A stretch of DNA of 42,686 bases from Methanolobus halotolerans (GCF_004745425.1 NZ_PGGK01000018.1:1-42686), one strand, 5' to 3'. Counted from the stretch's first letter, positions 33,030 to 41,798 are shown. The notes: generated from the sequence alone by a model not told the origin. A program made the numbers and translations.

Positions 33030-34997
33030 TCATACTTCTTCAGTTGTTGGCAGGGTCAGGAGAATACCGATATTCTCCAGGGCCTGTGAAACCTGCTTAA
33101 AGGCACTGAAGAATTCCTTTACATGGGTTTCCACATCCTGTGCCATAGGCTCAGAAGCAAACCATATATCCTTTTCAGTGTTCCCGCGGGAGAGGGATAC
33201 ACAGGCAAGCATATCGCCCTTTGTCAATCTATAGACCGAATTGATACCGGTAGGTGTCACCCAGGAAGGATGAATGTTTTTGAGCTCATTCACGAACTTA
33301 TCCCAGTTGACCGTTGCAGACGCCTCAAGATTCATCTTGAAGATAGCTCGGTCACCGATAACCTCTCTGTCAAGACTGCCTATCAGTTTTCTGTACTGCG
33401 GGTCAGATTCGTCGACGACGAATTCTTCCTTTGCAAGCTTTTCAGCCTCATCCGCAAAGAAGGGTGCCAGGTGAACTGTATCAGATGTCTGGGTCAATAG
33501 AGAAACTCCGAAGAAGGCAGTTCCGCTCAAAACCATTCCGATAATTACACCATGATTAGCAAGCAATGGGCTGATTGCAGAAAGAGAGCCGATAGCCAGT
33601 AAAGGAGTGCTGGAATAGTCTATCACGGTGAATGAGATCTGTGCTATTGCGCCGACGATAAGTCCTGCAAGGGCACCCTGCTTTGTTGCACGCTTCCAGT
33701 ACAGGCCCCCCATCAACGGGAAGAAGTAGGATGCGCTGGCAATGAAGGTCGCGATGTGAATAGCCTCGATGATACCCTGTATATAGAAGGACAGGACCGT
33801 TGCCACCAGAATTATGATCAGCACGCTTATTCTGTTAACTACCATCATCTCCTTCATGGTTGCATCGGGCTTTATGAACCTCTGGTATATGTCACGGGAG
33901 AGACATGATCCGCCTGATGTTGCAAACGTGTCAGCAGAGGACATTGCAGCAGCAGCCAGTCCAACACCCGCCAGGCCGATACCAAGAGGTGTAAGGGCCT
34001 GTGCTATGAATACGAGCAATGCAGGTTCTGCCTGTGCCATAGCTCCCATACCGATGGTTTCCATGGAGGCAGATATCTCAGGGTACAGATGGTTCAGGCC
34101 GATGGCGATTACCGTACACACCACACCAAAGATAAGGAAGATGAAGAAAGAGCCGAGAATCATACCGGTCCTTGCGGACTTTCGATCCTTTGCAGCCCAT
34201 ATCCTCTGCCAGGGGTCCTGTTCCGTTATCCATCCGGGGATAATTGCAATGAGGAAGACTATCGCAGCAAATATTCCGAATATGGCAGGGTCACCAGCCG
34301 GAAGTCCGAAGTTGAAGATGTCCCACCAGTCGGATGAAACGCTACCGAATAGTTCGGATGTACTGATCGCAGGACTATCTGCTGTACCCGCTGTAGCTGC
34401 ACTTACAACAAGAAGGGCAGTCACAATCGAGAAGGTGGCCAGTAGCAGGAACTGTACCATGTCGGTCCAGATAACTGCGGAAAATCCACCAAGGGTTACA
34501 TATAACGAAATAGCAATAGCCACTATAGCAGCAGCGTAGATCGGTTCCAGACCGAAGAATATGCTAAGCACAAGTGAGAAGCCTATGATATCAGCTACTG
34601 CAAAGAGGATCATTACAATAGCAATGATAATTGCAACCGGTGCACGAATGGAGCTGCTGTACCGCTGCTCAAGCAATTCCGGCTGGGTAATTGCGGGCAG
34701 GTGTTTGATCTTACCCACAAGCAGGGCTATGATCAGGAGTGCCAGGATGTTAGGGGCAACGAACTCCCAGACAGAACCCATACCAAGCAACATGTACAGA
34801 CCAATGACCGCAAGAATTCCTCCTGCTGTCATCCATGATGATGCCGCTGAAAAACCGATAGCTAATGGACCCACCTTGCGTCCGGCAAGCCAGAAGTCGG
34901 TCACAGACTTTTGTTTTTTTGAGAAATACAACCCAATGGATATCAGCCCAAGTAAATAGACTGCCATCAATATTATAAAGATCATATAATTTTCCAT
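33030..34997 (-). CDS. Sodium:solute symporter (SSS family) with C-terminal soluble domain
   Basis: A 655-residue transporter with about 13 membrane helices over residues 1-510, of the PutP/SSS type. The N-terminal DFWLAGRKVGPLAIGFSAAS stretch and ASYFFPLMGGLYWKRATKQGA are family signatures. The last 130 residues are soluble, with no helices, ending ILLTLPTTEEV. The solute could be proline, an organic acid, pantothenate or another compound; the sequence does not settle it. AGAGGTTGT precedes the ATG. It is a single-gene transcript with a strong terminator and a palindromic TATA-type site upstream. Confidence 0.88.
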   Translation of the reverse strand: MENYMIFIILMAVYLLGLISIGLYFSKKQKSVTDFWLAGRKVGPLAIGFSAASSWMTAGGILAVIGLYMLLGMGSVWEFVAPNILALLIIALLVGKIKHLPAITQPELLEQRYSSSIRAPVAIIIAIVMILFAVADIIGFSLVLSIFFGLEPIYAAAIVAIAISLYVTLGGFSAVIWTDMVQFLLLATFSIVTALLVVSAATAGTADSPAISTSELFGSVSSDWWDIFNFGLPAGDPAIFGIFAAIVFLIAIIPGWITEQDPWQRIWAAKDRKSARTGMILGSFFIFLIFGVVCTVIAIGLNHLYPEISASMETIGMGAMAQAEPALLVFIAQALTPLGIGLAGVGLAAAAMSSADTFATSGGSCLSRDIYQRFIKPDATMKEMMVVNRISVLIIILVATVLSFYIQGIIEAIHIATFIASASYFFPLMGGLYWKRATKQGALAGLIVGAIAQISFTVIDYSSTPLLAIGSLSAISPLLANHGVIIGMVLSGTAFFGVSLLTQTSDTVHLAPFFADEAEKLAKEEFVVDESDPQYRKLIGSLDREVIGDRAIFKMNLEASATVNWDKFVNELKNIHPSWVTPTGINSVYRLTKGDMLACVSLSRGNTEKDIWFASEPMAQDVETHVKEFFSAFKQVSQALENIGILLTLPTTEEV

Positions 34998-35070
34998 AAC
35001 TACAACCTCTCTGTCAATATCAATCCATTTTTATAAGCGGACTGAAGCTTTGGATATAATTGATATATTC

Positions 35071-35092
35071 CTTATATAGAGTTCTATATAAG
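35071..35092. promoter_or_regulatory. 22-base perfect palindrome containing TATA on both strands
   Basis: CTTATATAGA (35071-35080), GT, TCTATATAAG (35083-35092) is a perfect inverted repeat. It lies 75-95 bases before the symporter ATG. It could be a bidirectional TATA element, or an operator of a dimeric regulator that would block TBP binding. Confidence 0.6.
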
Positions 35093-35231
35093 ACTTTTCA
35101 AAAAATTAAGTTTACAGTTAGACAAGTGTATTTTATGTTGACATCAGAGAAAAATCCTATTCACTTGCACTAAATTTATTTCTGAAAGTACAATGACAGA
35201 ATTAAATTTATCATGGATTTGTGAAAGTACA

Positions 35232-35240
35232 TTTATATAT
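35232..35240 (+). promoter_or_regulatory. TATA box of the nurA-herA operon
   Basis: TTTATATAT lies about 120 bases before the nurA ATG. Initiation would be near 35262, leaving a leader of about 90 bases that contains the overlapping hairpins at 35288-35320. Confidence 0.5.
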
Positions 35241-35355
35241 AGATTGTCGAATATTATTGCTCATTAATCCTCAGAACAGTTTTGTCACCCGAATAAAAGA
35301 TATATCCGGGCTCTGGAGCCAAAAAAATATTAGCATCAAGGAACTATCCTAGCCA

Positions 35356-36639
35356 ATGACCCTTGAACCGGTTCACATAAAAGAGATACACGACCTTGTG
35401 TCGCGCATCGACTCATGTCTCAGTAAGGATGATCCTGAGAATGATGACACAGACAGTGTAAAAGATATCCTTAAACTTCTGAACGAACTCAGGTGTGAAG
35501 GGAAGACCGTCCTCAAGGCTATCGGAAAAGTGAAACGCGGCAGGGTGAGCATTGAAAAGATGCTTGGCTCAAGTGACCCTTTCAGTATCAGTTACGCCTG
35601 TGACAGCGGAAGTACGACAACAAGGACATTCGATAACGGACTATACGTGGATTTCTGTCACTGCGCCCTGGCATCCAGTCCTACTGACCTTGAGATCCAT
35701 AATATGCGCACTATCGTAGCGGCTACCTATACCGCAAGCAAAAAAGTGACCATCGATACAAGTAACAGCTGGGAATCCTTTGATGGTGGTGCGGGGCGCA
35801 AAAAGATCATACGTATCCAGCCGGGCATCCTGAACAAAAAGACCAACGAAATGCTGCACGATATCGCACTGTACCTCTGCGAATCCGAGCACCTTTTGTG
35901 GATGCTGGATAAGATGCAAAGTGAGAGCTTCCTTATTATGGACGGCCCCATATATCCCAAGCGACTGATGTACTGGATGGTTGTGGCTTCCGATGAAATC
36001 AGGATACGTACTGATTCTCACAGTGAAAAGGTCCTCCAGAACTATATCGACATCATGGACCACCATATCAGCATGCAGAAGCCTCTGGTGGGTTTTGTGA
36101 AGAATCCCGAGGACATGCAGATAATGCAGACCCTGAAAAAACAGGAAAAGGAGCTTGACCTGCCCTGGATGCTGGATGCCCAGTTCTTCAAGAATGCCCT
36201 GTCTCCCGAGAAAGCAGGCATTAAAGGTAAGGATGCGAGAAAGTACATCACATATACCAACTGGTTCGTGCAGCCGAAACAGTTCTACGAGAAGATGATC
36301 AGCACAACCTCCCCCCTGGTAAGGGACAAGCTCAGCCACAGATTTCCGGCGGAGGACTATGCACTTGCATTCTTCATGGTGCTTGTGCCTTCCATGAATA
36401 CGATATTTAAGATAGAATCACCTTACGGCCTTGTAAAACACGAGCAAATGCGAAACCTGATAACAAGAAAAATGCTTTATGACATAGCTCTTAACGGCAT
36501 ACCCAGGACCCTGTCAAAAGCTGATTCCGTGGCAAAGATACAGTTGTCAGAAAGGCGCCAGATAATTGATAAGTTCAGGAATTCAAGGATCGATATTAGT
36601 TATAACGATATCAGATGGGGCGAAATTGATGAGAGATGA
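35356..36639 (+). CDS. nurA: NurA nuclease domain protein
   Basis: A 427-residue NurA family 5'-3' nuclease, which resects DNA ends with HerA. The metal-binding start of the nuclease fold is ISYACDSGSTTTRTF with Asp 83. A second acidic site lies in LIMDGPIYP near residue 195, and LVPSMNTIFKIESPYG near 350 resembles the conserved C-terminal NurA block. A long N-terminal helical region of 75 residues precedes it. The downstream herA starts 11 bases before its stop, so they are translationally coupled. No mre11 or rad50 is in the window. Confidence 0.85.
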   Translation: MTLEPVHIKEIHDLVSRIDSCLSKDDPENDDTDSVKDILKLLNELRCEGKTVLKAIGKVKRGRVSIEKMLGSSDPFSISYACDSGSTTTRTFDNGLYVDFCHCALASSPTDLEIHNMRTIVAATYTASKKVTIDTSNSWESFDGGAGRKKIIRIQPGILNKKTNEMLHDIALYLCESEHLLWMLDKMQSESFLIMDGPIYPKRLMYWMVVASDEIRIRTDSHSEKVLQNYIDIMDHHISMQKPLVGFVKNPEDMQIMQTLKKQEKELDLPWMLDAQFFKNALSPEKAGIKGKDARKYITYTNWFVQPKQFYEKMISTTSPLVRDKLSHRFPAEDYALAFFMVLVPSMNTIFKIESPYGLVKHEQMRNLITRKMLYDIALNGIPRTLSKADSVAKIQLSERRQIIDKFRNSRIDISYNDIRWGEIDER

Positions 36640-38488
36640 GGACATACTTGCCTTTGTTGAAAGGAACGATGAACCGGGAACAGAAGGCAACAAAAATAAA
36701 AAAGAAGAACACGTTTTACTTAAGGAAGGATCTGAGGATCCGCATCGGGAAGAACAGGAAGATTTCGAGGATTACGAGCTAGATCGCGAAATAAATGTCC
36801 CCCCAATGAACAACGGAATGCAGAATGCCTTCGGCATCATTACAACAGGTATTGACCCTCTGGAGATCACTGAAGCCGGAGCAAGGATCACCGGATATAT
36901 AACCACAACCAGGCGCAGGGACATTCGCCTGGGGACCTATGTAATAGTTCCCTACGGGGACGAGGATCTCTTCGCGAGGATATGGAAACTGCAATACCTG
37001 CAGGAATATGTTGTTGACGACGCAACAGAGATACATTCCCGCAGGATGCTACGGTTCAACCATACGGACGAAGTTGACTACAAGTTCCTGGCATATCTTG
37101 ACCCCATCTGCATCCTCTACGAACAGAGTACATCAAAAGGTAGTATCCTTGCCAGGAGAATGGGAGACAGGATACCGCGTCCGAACACTCCCATAATGCC
37201 CGTTACGGAGAAGATGAAGATACAGACAGGTCTCAACATACCGGAAGAGGGCATTTTCCTGGGACACCTGAGTGTTGGCGGCGAGCTTGTAAAAACTCAT
37301 GCCGTACCTCCCACTGTCCCGTATTACCTCAGGAATGACTATGCTATGGGCGACCCTCTGATATTCAGGCACATGCTGGTCTGCGGCAGTACGGGTACCG
37401 GTAAGACCTTCCTGACCAAGAACATCCTGCGCCAGTTCATGTGTGAAGATAACAGGTACAACCTGCGTGGTTCCCAGGAAAGGAAGAATCCCTGCCTTGT
37501 GGTAATGGACCCGCAGGATGAGTACTCCCAGCTGTTCGAGAACAATCCTGACCTGACATCTGATAATGATTTCACATTCAGGGCCGAGAAGGTTAATTTC
37601 GGAGCATGCAAGAACACAAGGACCTTTGTTGCAAAGATTGACGGGGAAGTGTATAAGGGAAGGTCAAGAGCAGAGCAGATAGAGTTCACCATACCTTTTG
37701 AAATGGTACGTAATAATTCCTGGCTCATAGCTCCTGTGGGCATGACCGAACTGCAATACGTAGGTGTCGATCTGCTTCTTGATGACTTTTTCAAGAGGAG
37801 CGGGCAGCATACATACAGCGGTTTCATGAACTTCATAGATGATGATGATGCAAGGGATCATTACGTAGAGAGCGGCAAGATACACGAATCATCTTATGAC
37901 GGTATCGTACGCAGGGTAAAGAATCGTGCTCTTGCAAGGGTTTTTGACCAGCCCGCAAAGTCCATCACCGAGATCCTGGGCCAGATATTCAGATCCGGGC
38001 AGGTCAGTGTCTTCCCGACCGAGTACATCACAAGCTCCTGCATACGCGACCTGATAACACTCACTCTTATGAGCATGATAGTGGACAACAAACTCAGCAC
38101 ATCAGGAGAGGCTGCGGTCAAGGGAACACCCATTATCCTGGGACTCGACGAGGCTCACCGCTACCTTGCAAAGGCAGGTGGAGAGCACTCCAGGCGCCTC
38201 ATATCCAAATTTGCAGATGCCGCCCGCCAGGGCAGGAAGGAAGGGCTGGGACTATTCCTGATAACCCAGGACCCGCAGGATATTGATGAGACAGTGTTCA
38301 AGCAGATCAACACACGCATTATTCTCAACCTGAGCAACGATGCGGCCATCAGCACAATGAAAGTGAAAAAGGAATTTGAGAAGCGCATCCCGTACCTGAA
38401 GAAGGGGCAGATGATAATCCAGAGCCCCGATAACAGTGACATGGTAGAGATAGTAGGCCTGTCAAAATGCGTGGTTAAGCATGTCTGA
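36629..38488 (+). CDS. herA: HerA-type DNA translocase/helicase
   Basis: A 619-residue HerA/FtsK-superfamily ATPase. The N-terminal region is acidic and probably flexible (about 55 residues), followed by a HAS-barrel. Walker A is GSTGTGKTFL near residues 252-261; Walker B with the Asp-Glu is LGLDEAHRYL near 505, followed by RRLISKFADAARQGRKEG and the NTRIILNLSN region with the Arg finger. It forms a hexameric ring that works with NurA in DNA end resection. The start at 36629, overlapping nurA by 11 bases, is preferred over an in-frame codon at 36566 that lies inside nurA. GGGG lies upstream. Confidence 0.88.
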   Translation: MRDEDILAFVERNDEPGTEGNKNKKEEHVLLKEGSEDPHREEQEDFEDYELDREINVPPMNNGMQNAFGIITTGIDPLEITEAGARITGYITTTRRRDIRLGTYVIVPYGDEDLFARIWKLQYLQEYVVDDATEIHSRRMLRFNHTDEVDYKFLAYLDPICILYEQSTSKGSILARRMGDRIPRPNTPIMPVTEKMKIQTGLNIPEEGIFLGHLSVGGELVKTHAVPPTVPYYLRNDYAMGDPLIFRHMLVCGSTGTGKTFLTKNILRQFMCEDNRYNLRGSQERKNPCLVVMDPQDEYSQLFENNPDLTSDNDFTFRAEKVNFGACKNTRTFVAKIDGEVYKGRSRAEQIEFTIPFEMVRNNSWLIAPVGMTELQYVGVDLLLDDFFKRSGQHTYSGFMNFIDDDDARDHYVESGKIHESSYDGIVRRVKNRALARVFDQPAKSITEILGQIFRSGQVSVFPTEYITSSCIRDLITLTLMSMIVDNKLSTSGEAAVKGTPIILGLDEAHRYLAKAGGEHSRRLISKFADAARQGRKEGLGLFLITQDPQDIDETVFKQINTRIILNLSNDAAISTMKVKKEFEKRIPYLKKGQMIIQSPDNSDMVEIVGLSKCVVKHV

Positions 38489-38509
38489 AAATCCGTTCAG
38501 ACATCTTTT
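38481..38509 (+). terminator. Terminator of the nurA-herA operon
   Basis: ATGTCTGAA (38481-38489), six-base loop, TTCAGACAT (38496-38504), then CTTTT. The left arm contains the herA stop codon, so the terminator overlaps the gene end. Confidence 0.65.
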
Positions 38510-38519
38510 CACCGAAATG

Positions 38520-38526
38520 TATATAT
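38520..38526 (+). promoter_or_regulatory. TATA box of the tRNA-Lys gene
   Basis: TATATAT lies about 50 bases before the mature tRNA 5' end, with initiation expected near 38548. Confidence 0.5.
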
Positions 38527-38571
38527 GAAGCAATTACGTATGGAAGTCTCGCTCAATTAATAATTCAGCGC

Positions 38572-38645
38572 GGGCCGGTAGCTTAGCCAGGCAGAGCGAC
38601 GGACTCTTAATCCGTAGGCCAAGGGTTCAACTCCCTTCCGGCTCG
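38572..38645 (+). tRNA. tRNA-Lys (anticodon CTT)
   Basis: A 74-base cloverleaf. The acceptor stem pairs GGGCCGG (38572-38578) with CCGGCTC (38638-38644), with one G-T, and the discriminator is G. The anticodon stem is ACGGA/TCCGT around loop CTCTTAA, giving anticodon CTT at 38606-38608. The T-arm is AGGGTTCAACTCCCT-like. It decodes AAG. No intron is seen and CCA is not encoded. Confidence 0.93.
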
Positions 38646-38767
38646 CATTGATACTTATTTTATCAGTTCCGGTTTTGCTTGCTTTTCTGTGATTTTCTAA
38701 ACCAGAAATTATATCTATATCTGTTGGTCTATCCACCTAAATCATTTATATCCTAAAAGGTGATACC

Positions 38768-38938
38768 ATGCCAAAAGTGAGTGTTGACATCCCCCAGGAA
38801 CTCCTTAATGATCTGAACGAGCATGTAGGAGACAATAAGAAATTCGTTACACAGGCCGATGCCATAAGAACAGCCATACGTAAACTACTGGACCAGATGG
38901 ATAATATAGACCGCAGGCATGGCAGACTTGAAGAATAG
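38768..38938 (+). CDS. Ribbon-helix-helix (CopG-type) transcriptional regulator
   Basis: A 56-residue protein. It starts MPKVSVDIPQELLNDLNEHV, the ribbon strand and first helix, followed by FVTQADAIRTAIRKLLDQM, the second helix with the conserved turn. This is the ribbon-helix-helix fold that dimerises to bind DNA. AAGGTGAT at 38757-38764 sets the start and a TATA-like stretch lies near 38742-38750. There is no adjoining toxin gene, so it need not be an antitoxin; autoregulation is likely for the family. The C-terminal tail is charged. Confidence 0.85.
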   Translation: MPKVSVDIPQELLNDLNEHVGDNKKFVTQADAIRTAIRKLLDQMDNIDRRHGRLEE

Positions 38939-38972
38939 GCCTTTACTTTTTTGTTATACCCTTATTTATGTA

Positions 38973-39746
38973 TCAGAGACTCTTCAGATACTCGATACAT
39001 TGCCTGCCTTCTTCAAGTCCGGCCATCTCAGTAACCATTAGCCCTTTGTAATCAGAAAGGTTTTCCATCAGTTTCTTCCAGTCGATATTACCCTGTCCCA
39101 GGGGAAGATGCTCATCGTGTTCACCGTGATTGTCGTGAATATGCATGTGCGAGAGTTTGCCTTTGCACTTCTCCACGAACTCGTCCAGAAACCCCATGGT
39201 GTTAGCATGTCCCACGTCAAGGGTCATACCTACATTTTCCCTGTCCACCTTCTCGAGCAGATCCAGCATTTCATCCGGGTATTGGCCGAATATCTTGGGA
39301 AAATTAGGCATGTTCTCCACTGCGATCGTAATCCCAATTTCTGCTGCAAAGTCGCAGAGCATTTGAACCGAGGTGATACTTGTCTGCCATGACCTCTCAG
39401 GCAGCTTTGCACCATATGGAGAAAGGTATCCGGGATGCAGTACCGCGACCTCAACAAGCCCTGAGGCCATCTGCAGATAATACTTCATCTGCCTCAGGAC
39501 CTCGTTATGTATCCCTTCGTTGAGGCCGGCCAGGTTCATGTCCGAGAAGGGAAGGTGCATGCTCATTTGCAGGTTAGTGGTTTCCCTGATCTCCTTTACT
39601 TTTGCCAAATTAACCTCATTAAGGCAATGGGAACCTTCCTGTACGATCTCCCATCCGACGTATCCTAGGTCCTCAAGGTCGTAGACCCATTCAAAAGATT
39701 CCTCTACTACCTCACGTGACGAAAAACTCAGGTTCCTGATCCTCAT
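38973..39746 (-). CDS. Sugar phosphate isomerase/epimerase-like TIM-barrel protein
   Basis: A 257-residue protein of the xylose isomerase-like/AP endonuclease family 2 fold. Metal ligands appear in order: MHLPF, LHPGY, VENMP with a Glu, LDVGHAN, HIHDNHGEHDEH, and a final Glu in VTEMAG. The zinc or manganese site is therefore complete. Such proteins are sugar or keto-sugar isomerases or endonuclease IV relatives; the absence of the endonuclease IV DNA-binding loops favours an isomerase, which is inference. It ends the minus-strand run with UPF0201 and UPF0200, 12 bases downstream of the former. Confidence 0.83.
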   Translation of the reverse strand: MRIRNLSFSSREVVEESFEWVYDLEDLGYVGWEIVQEGSHCLNEVNLAKVKEIRETTNLQMSMHLPFSDMNLAGLNEGIHNEVLRQMKYYLQMASGLVEVAVLHPGYLSPYGAKLPERSWQTSITSVQMLCDFAAEIGITIAVENMPNFPKIFGQYPDEMLDLLEKVDRENVGMTLDVGHANTMGFLDEFVEKCKGKLSHMHIHDNHGEHDEHLPLGQGNIDWKKLMENLSDYKGLMVTEMAGLEEGRQCIEYLKSL

Positions 39747-39758
39747 TACTAAACATCC

Positions 39759-40202
39759 TTAAACGCTATCGATATTTATTTCAAAGTTTGGGATACCGTT
39801 TTCTGTCGGGGGGGTTAACCAGTCGAAGAATCTTTGCATCTCCGTGTCGGAATCGGCAAGAACCTCTATGTTTATTGAACCGAGAGATTCCTCCTTTGCA
39901 GGATAGTTCAGGCGGCCGACAGTGGCTACCTGCTTGCTGACAATAAATGAAGTGGATTTCCTGTCCTCTGACAGTCCGACATTCAGCCGGGTACGGGATG
40001 TATCGATTATCTCTTCTTCCCTGATAAGGTGATGCAGGTTCGTGAATGCAGATATGTCACCCTTTCCTGATAATCTTGAACTGTATTCAGACAGTTTCTC
40101 CTCCTTCAGCCCGATATCAGGGAAAATATTCCTGATGGCCTCACGGACCTTATCCCCGTCTTCCGTGGGGTTCACTTTCGCAGAGACTATAACCTTTATC
40201 AT
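39759..40202 (-). CDS. UPF0201 family protein
   Basis: A 147-residue protein matching the archaeal UPF0201 family. It begins IKVIVSAKVNPTEDGDKV and holds a LSGKGDISAFTNLHHLIRE-like core and LNKQVATVGRLNY-type strand (here SKQVATVGRLNYP). The fold is thought to bind RNA; function is unknown. It lies 5 bases downstream of the UPF0200 gene, and in some archaea the two are one polypeptide, so they probably act together. Confidence 0.85.
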   Translation of the reverse strand: MIKVIVSAKVNPTEDGDKVREAIRNIFPDIGLKEEKLSEYSSRLSGKGDISAFTNLHHLIREEEIIDTSRTRLNVGLSEDRKSTSFIVSKQVATVGRLNYPAKEESLGSINIEVLADSDTEMQRFFDWLTPPTENGIPNFEINIDSV

Positions 40203-40207
40203 TGAAT

Positions 40208-40744
40208 CTATTCCACAAGTTCTGTTATCTTCTTCCTGAACTCTTCAAGTGTCCCGTTATTGGTAATAACAATATCTGCCATCTTCATGGCTTCGCCCAT
40301 GCCCCATCCAAGTTCCCGCTCGTCCCTGGCCTTAAGTGCGTTGATATCCTGCATGTCATCACTCCTGCCGCGGGCCTTCACCCGTGCAAAGCGAACCTCA
40401 AGGGGAGACTCAATGGACACAAGTGTAAAATCATCCCCAAATGCATTCTTGAAACATTCCACTTCCGGCACACTCCTGACACCATCTATACCAAGAAGGT
40501 CCGGATCTGCACCCCGTATCTTTGGAACGCAACGGCGCGCAACGGCATCCCTGCCTTCCTTTTCACGCAACTCTGTGCCGACGCCGCCGGTGTTGGTATC
40601 CGTGGGTTCCAGTCCCCTGCGGACAACTTCCTCCCTGATGACATCGCCCATGTTTATCACTGCAATCCCTTTGCGGCGCAGGACCGCAGAGGCCTCAGAT
40701 TTGCCAGAGGCAGGCATACCTACAAAAGCTAATATCCTGGTCAT
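40208..40744 (-). CDS. UPF0200 family P-loop kinase-like protein
   Basis: A 178-residue nucleoside-kinase-like P-loop protein. Walker A is VGMPASGKSEA (residues 8-18). Further on are INMGDVIREEV, where adenylate or dephospho-CoA kinases bind substrate, and IDGVRSVPEVE. The Lid region carries RSDDMQDI. It is the archaeal UPF0200 family, whose substrate is not established; weak resemblance to adenylate and dephospho-CoA kinases suggests a nucleotide or cofactor. It is the first gene of a three-gene minus-strand operon. Confidence 0.85.
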   Translation of the reverse strand: MTRILAFVGMPASGKSEASAVLRRKGIAVINMGDVIREEVVRRGLEPTDTNTGGVGTELREKEGRDAVARRCVPKIRGADPDLLGIDGVRSVPEVECFKNAFGDDFTLVSIESPLEVRFARVKARGRSDDMQDINALKARDERELGWGMGEAMKMADIVITNNGTLEEFRKKITELVE

Positions 40745-40805
40745 TGATTAACCTGTCGTGATTTATGAAGAATGCTGTTACTATGGTCTTTTTCCACACA
40801 TTCTA

Positions 40806-40816
40806 CTTATATATTA
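40806..40816 (+). promoter_or_regulatory. TATA box of the tRNA-dihydrouridine synthase gene (near-leaderless)
   Basis: CTTATATATTA lies about 30 bases before the ATG at 40842, and no ribosome binding site is seen, so the message is probably leaderless or nearly so. Confidence 0.55.
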
Positions 40817-40841
40817 GTATCCCCTTCGATACCCCACGTAA

Positions 40842-41798
40842 ATGAAGATAGGTAAAGTAAAATTTCCGGGAAACATACTTCTGGCTCCGATGTCCAATGT
40901 CACCAACCTGCCATTCCGCTTCCTGTGCAGAGAATACGGAGCTTCAATGACATATTCCGAGATGATAAGCTCAGATGCTGTCATCTATGAAAATGTTAAG
41001 ACCTTCAGACGTGGCAGAAGCTACGATAACGAAAAACCCTTCGGGATACAGATCTTCGGTAATTCCCCACGTGTCATATCCGAAGCAGCCCTGAAAATAG
41101 AGGGAACTTACCATCCGGACATAATAGACCTTAATTGCGGATGCCCGGCAAAACTGCTCACAAAAGACGGCTTCGGGGCAGCACTGCTCGAATCTCCCGA
41201 GCTCATACATTCGATAGTTGAGAAACTTTCTGAGACTGTTTCTATACCTGTTACTGCAAAGATACGTGTACTTGAAGATATGGAAAAGACTCTTAAGATT
41301 GCACAGCTGATAGAGAATGCAGGTGCATGTGCCCTGACTGTACATGGAAGAACAAGGCAACAGCAGTATTCCGGCAGGTCGGATATGGAATATGCAAAAA
41401 GAATAAAAGAAGAGATTTCCATACCTGTCATCGTGAACGGGGATATTGTTGATGAAGCATCGGCTGAGTATGCTCTGGAATACACCGGATGTGACGGAAT
41501 AATGATAGGAAGAGCTGCAATGGGAAATCCGTTTCTTTTCAAAAGGATCTCTCACTACCTTCATACGGGGGGTATGCTGGAATATGACGAGTGCATGCAG
41601 AGAGTTATCGACATACGCAGATATTTTAGCCTTATGGAAGAACATGGGCTTATGCACACGATAAATATGAGAGCACATGCCCAATGGTTCACAAGAGGAA
41701 TCCGCAATGGCAGACATATAAGAAACAATATTGCAGAAGCACAAAATACAGATGAGATAATCCTGCGTATAGAAGAGATGTGCGGGCATACGTCATGA
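40842..41798 (+). CDS. dus: tRNA-dihydrouridine synthase
   Basis: A 318-residue FMN-dependent enzyme that reduces uridines in the tRNA D-loop. The sequence shows LAPMSNVTNLPFR at the start, IQIFGNSPR, DLNCGCPAKL with the catalytic Cys, VTAKIRV, LTVHGRTR, VIVNGDI and IMIGRAAMGNPFLF, all in the usual order. It is closest to the DusB-like group common in archaea. The C-terminal helical domain is present (about residues 240-318). It is a single gene with a long AT-rich spacer after it. Confidence 0.92.
   Translation: MKIGKVKFPGNILLAPMSNVTNLPFRFLCREYGASMTYSEMISSDAVIYENVKTFRRGRSYDNEKPFGIQIFGNSPRVISEAALKIEGTYHPDIIDLNCGCPAKLLTKDGFGAALLESPELIHSIVEKLSETVSIPVTAKIRVLEDMEKTLKIAQLIENAGACALTVHGRTRQQQYSGRSDMEYAKRIKEEISIPVIVNGDIVDEASAEYALEYTGCDGIMIGRAAMGNPFLFKRISHYLHTGGMLEYDECMQRVIDIRRYFSLMEEHGLMHTINMRAHAQWFTRGIRNGRHIRNNIAEAQNTDEIILRIEEMCGHTS

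Larger units (their letters stand above)
34998..35355. other. Divergent regulatory region, symporter and nurA
   Basis: It holds no gene. It contains a 22-base palindrome at 35071-35092, a TATA box for nurA at 35232-35240, and a structured nurA leader in which CCCG (35288-35291) can pair with CGGG (35307-35310) and GGCTC (35309-35313) with GAGCC (35316-35320). The two hairpins share bases and so exclude each other. Confidence 0.55.

Noticed and set aside
38572-38645. tRNA-Lys as an integration site
   Set aside because: No integrase, no duplicated tRNA 3' end and no change in gene style around it.
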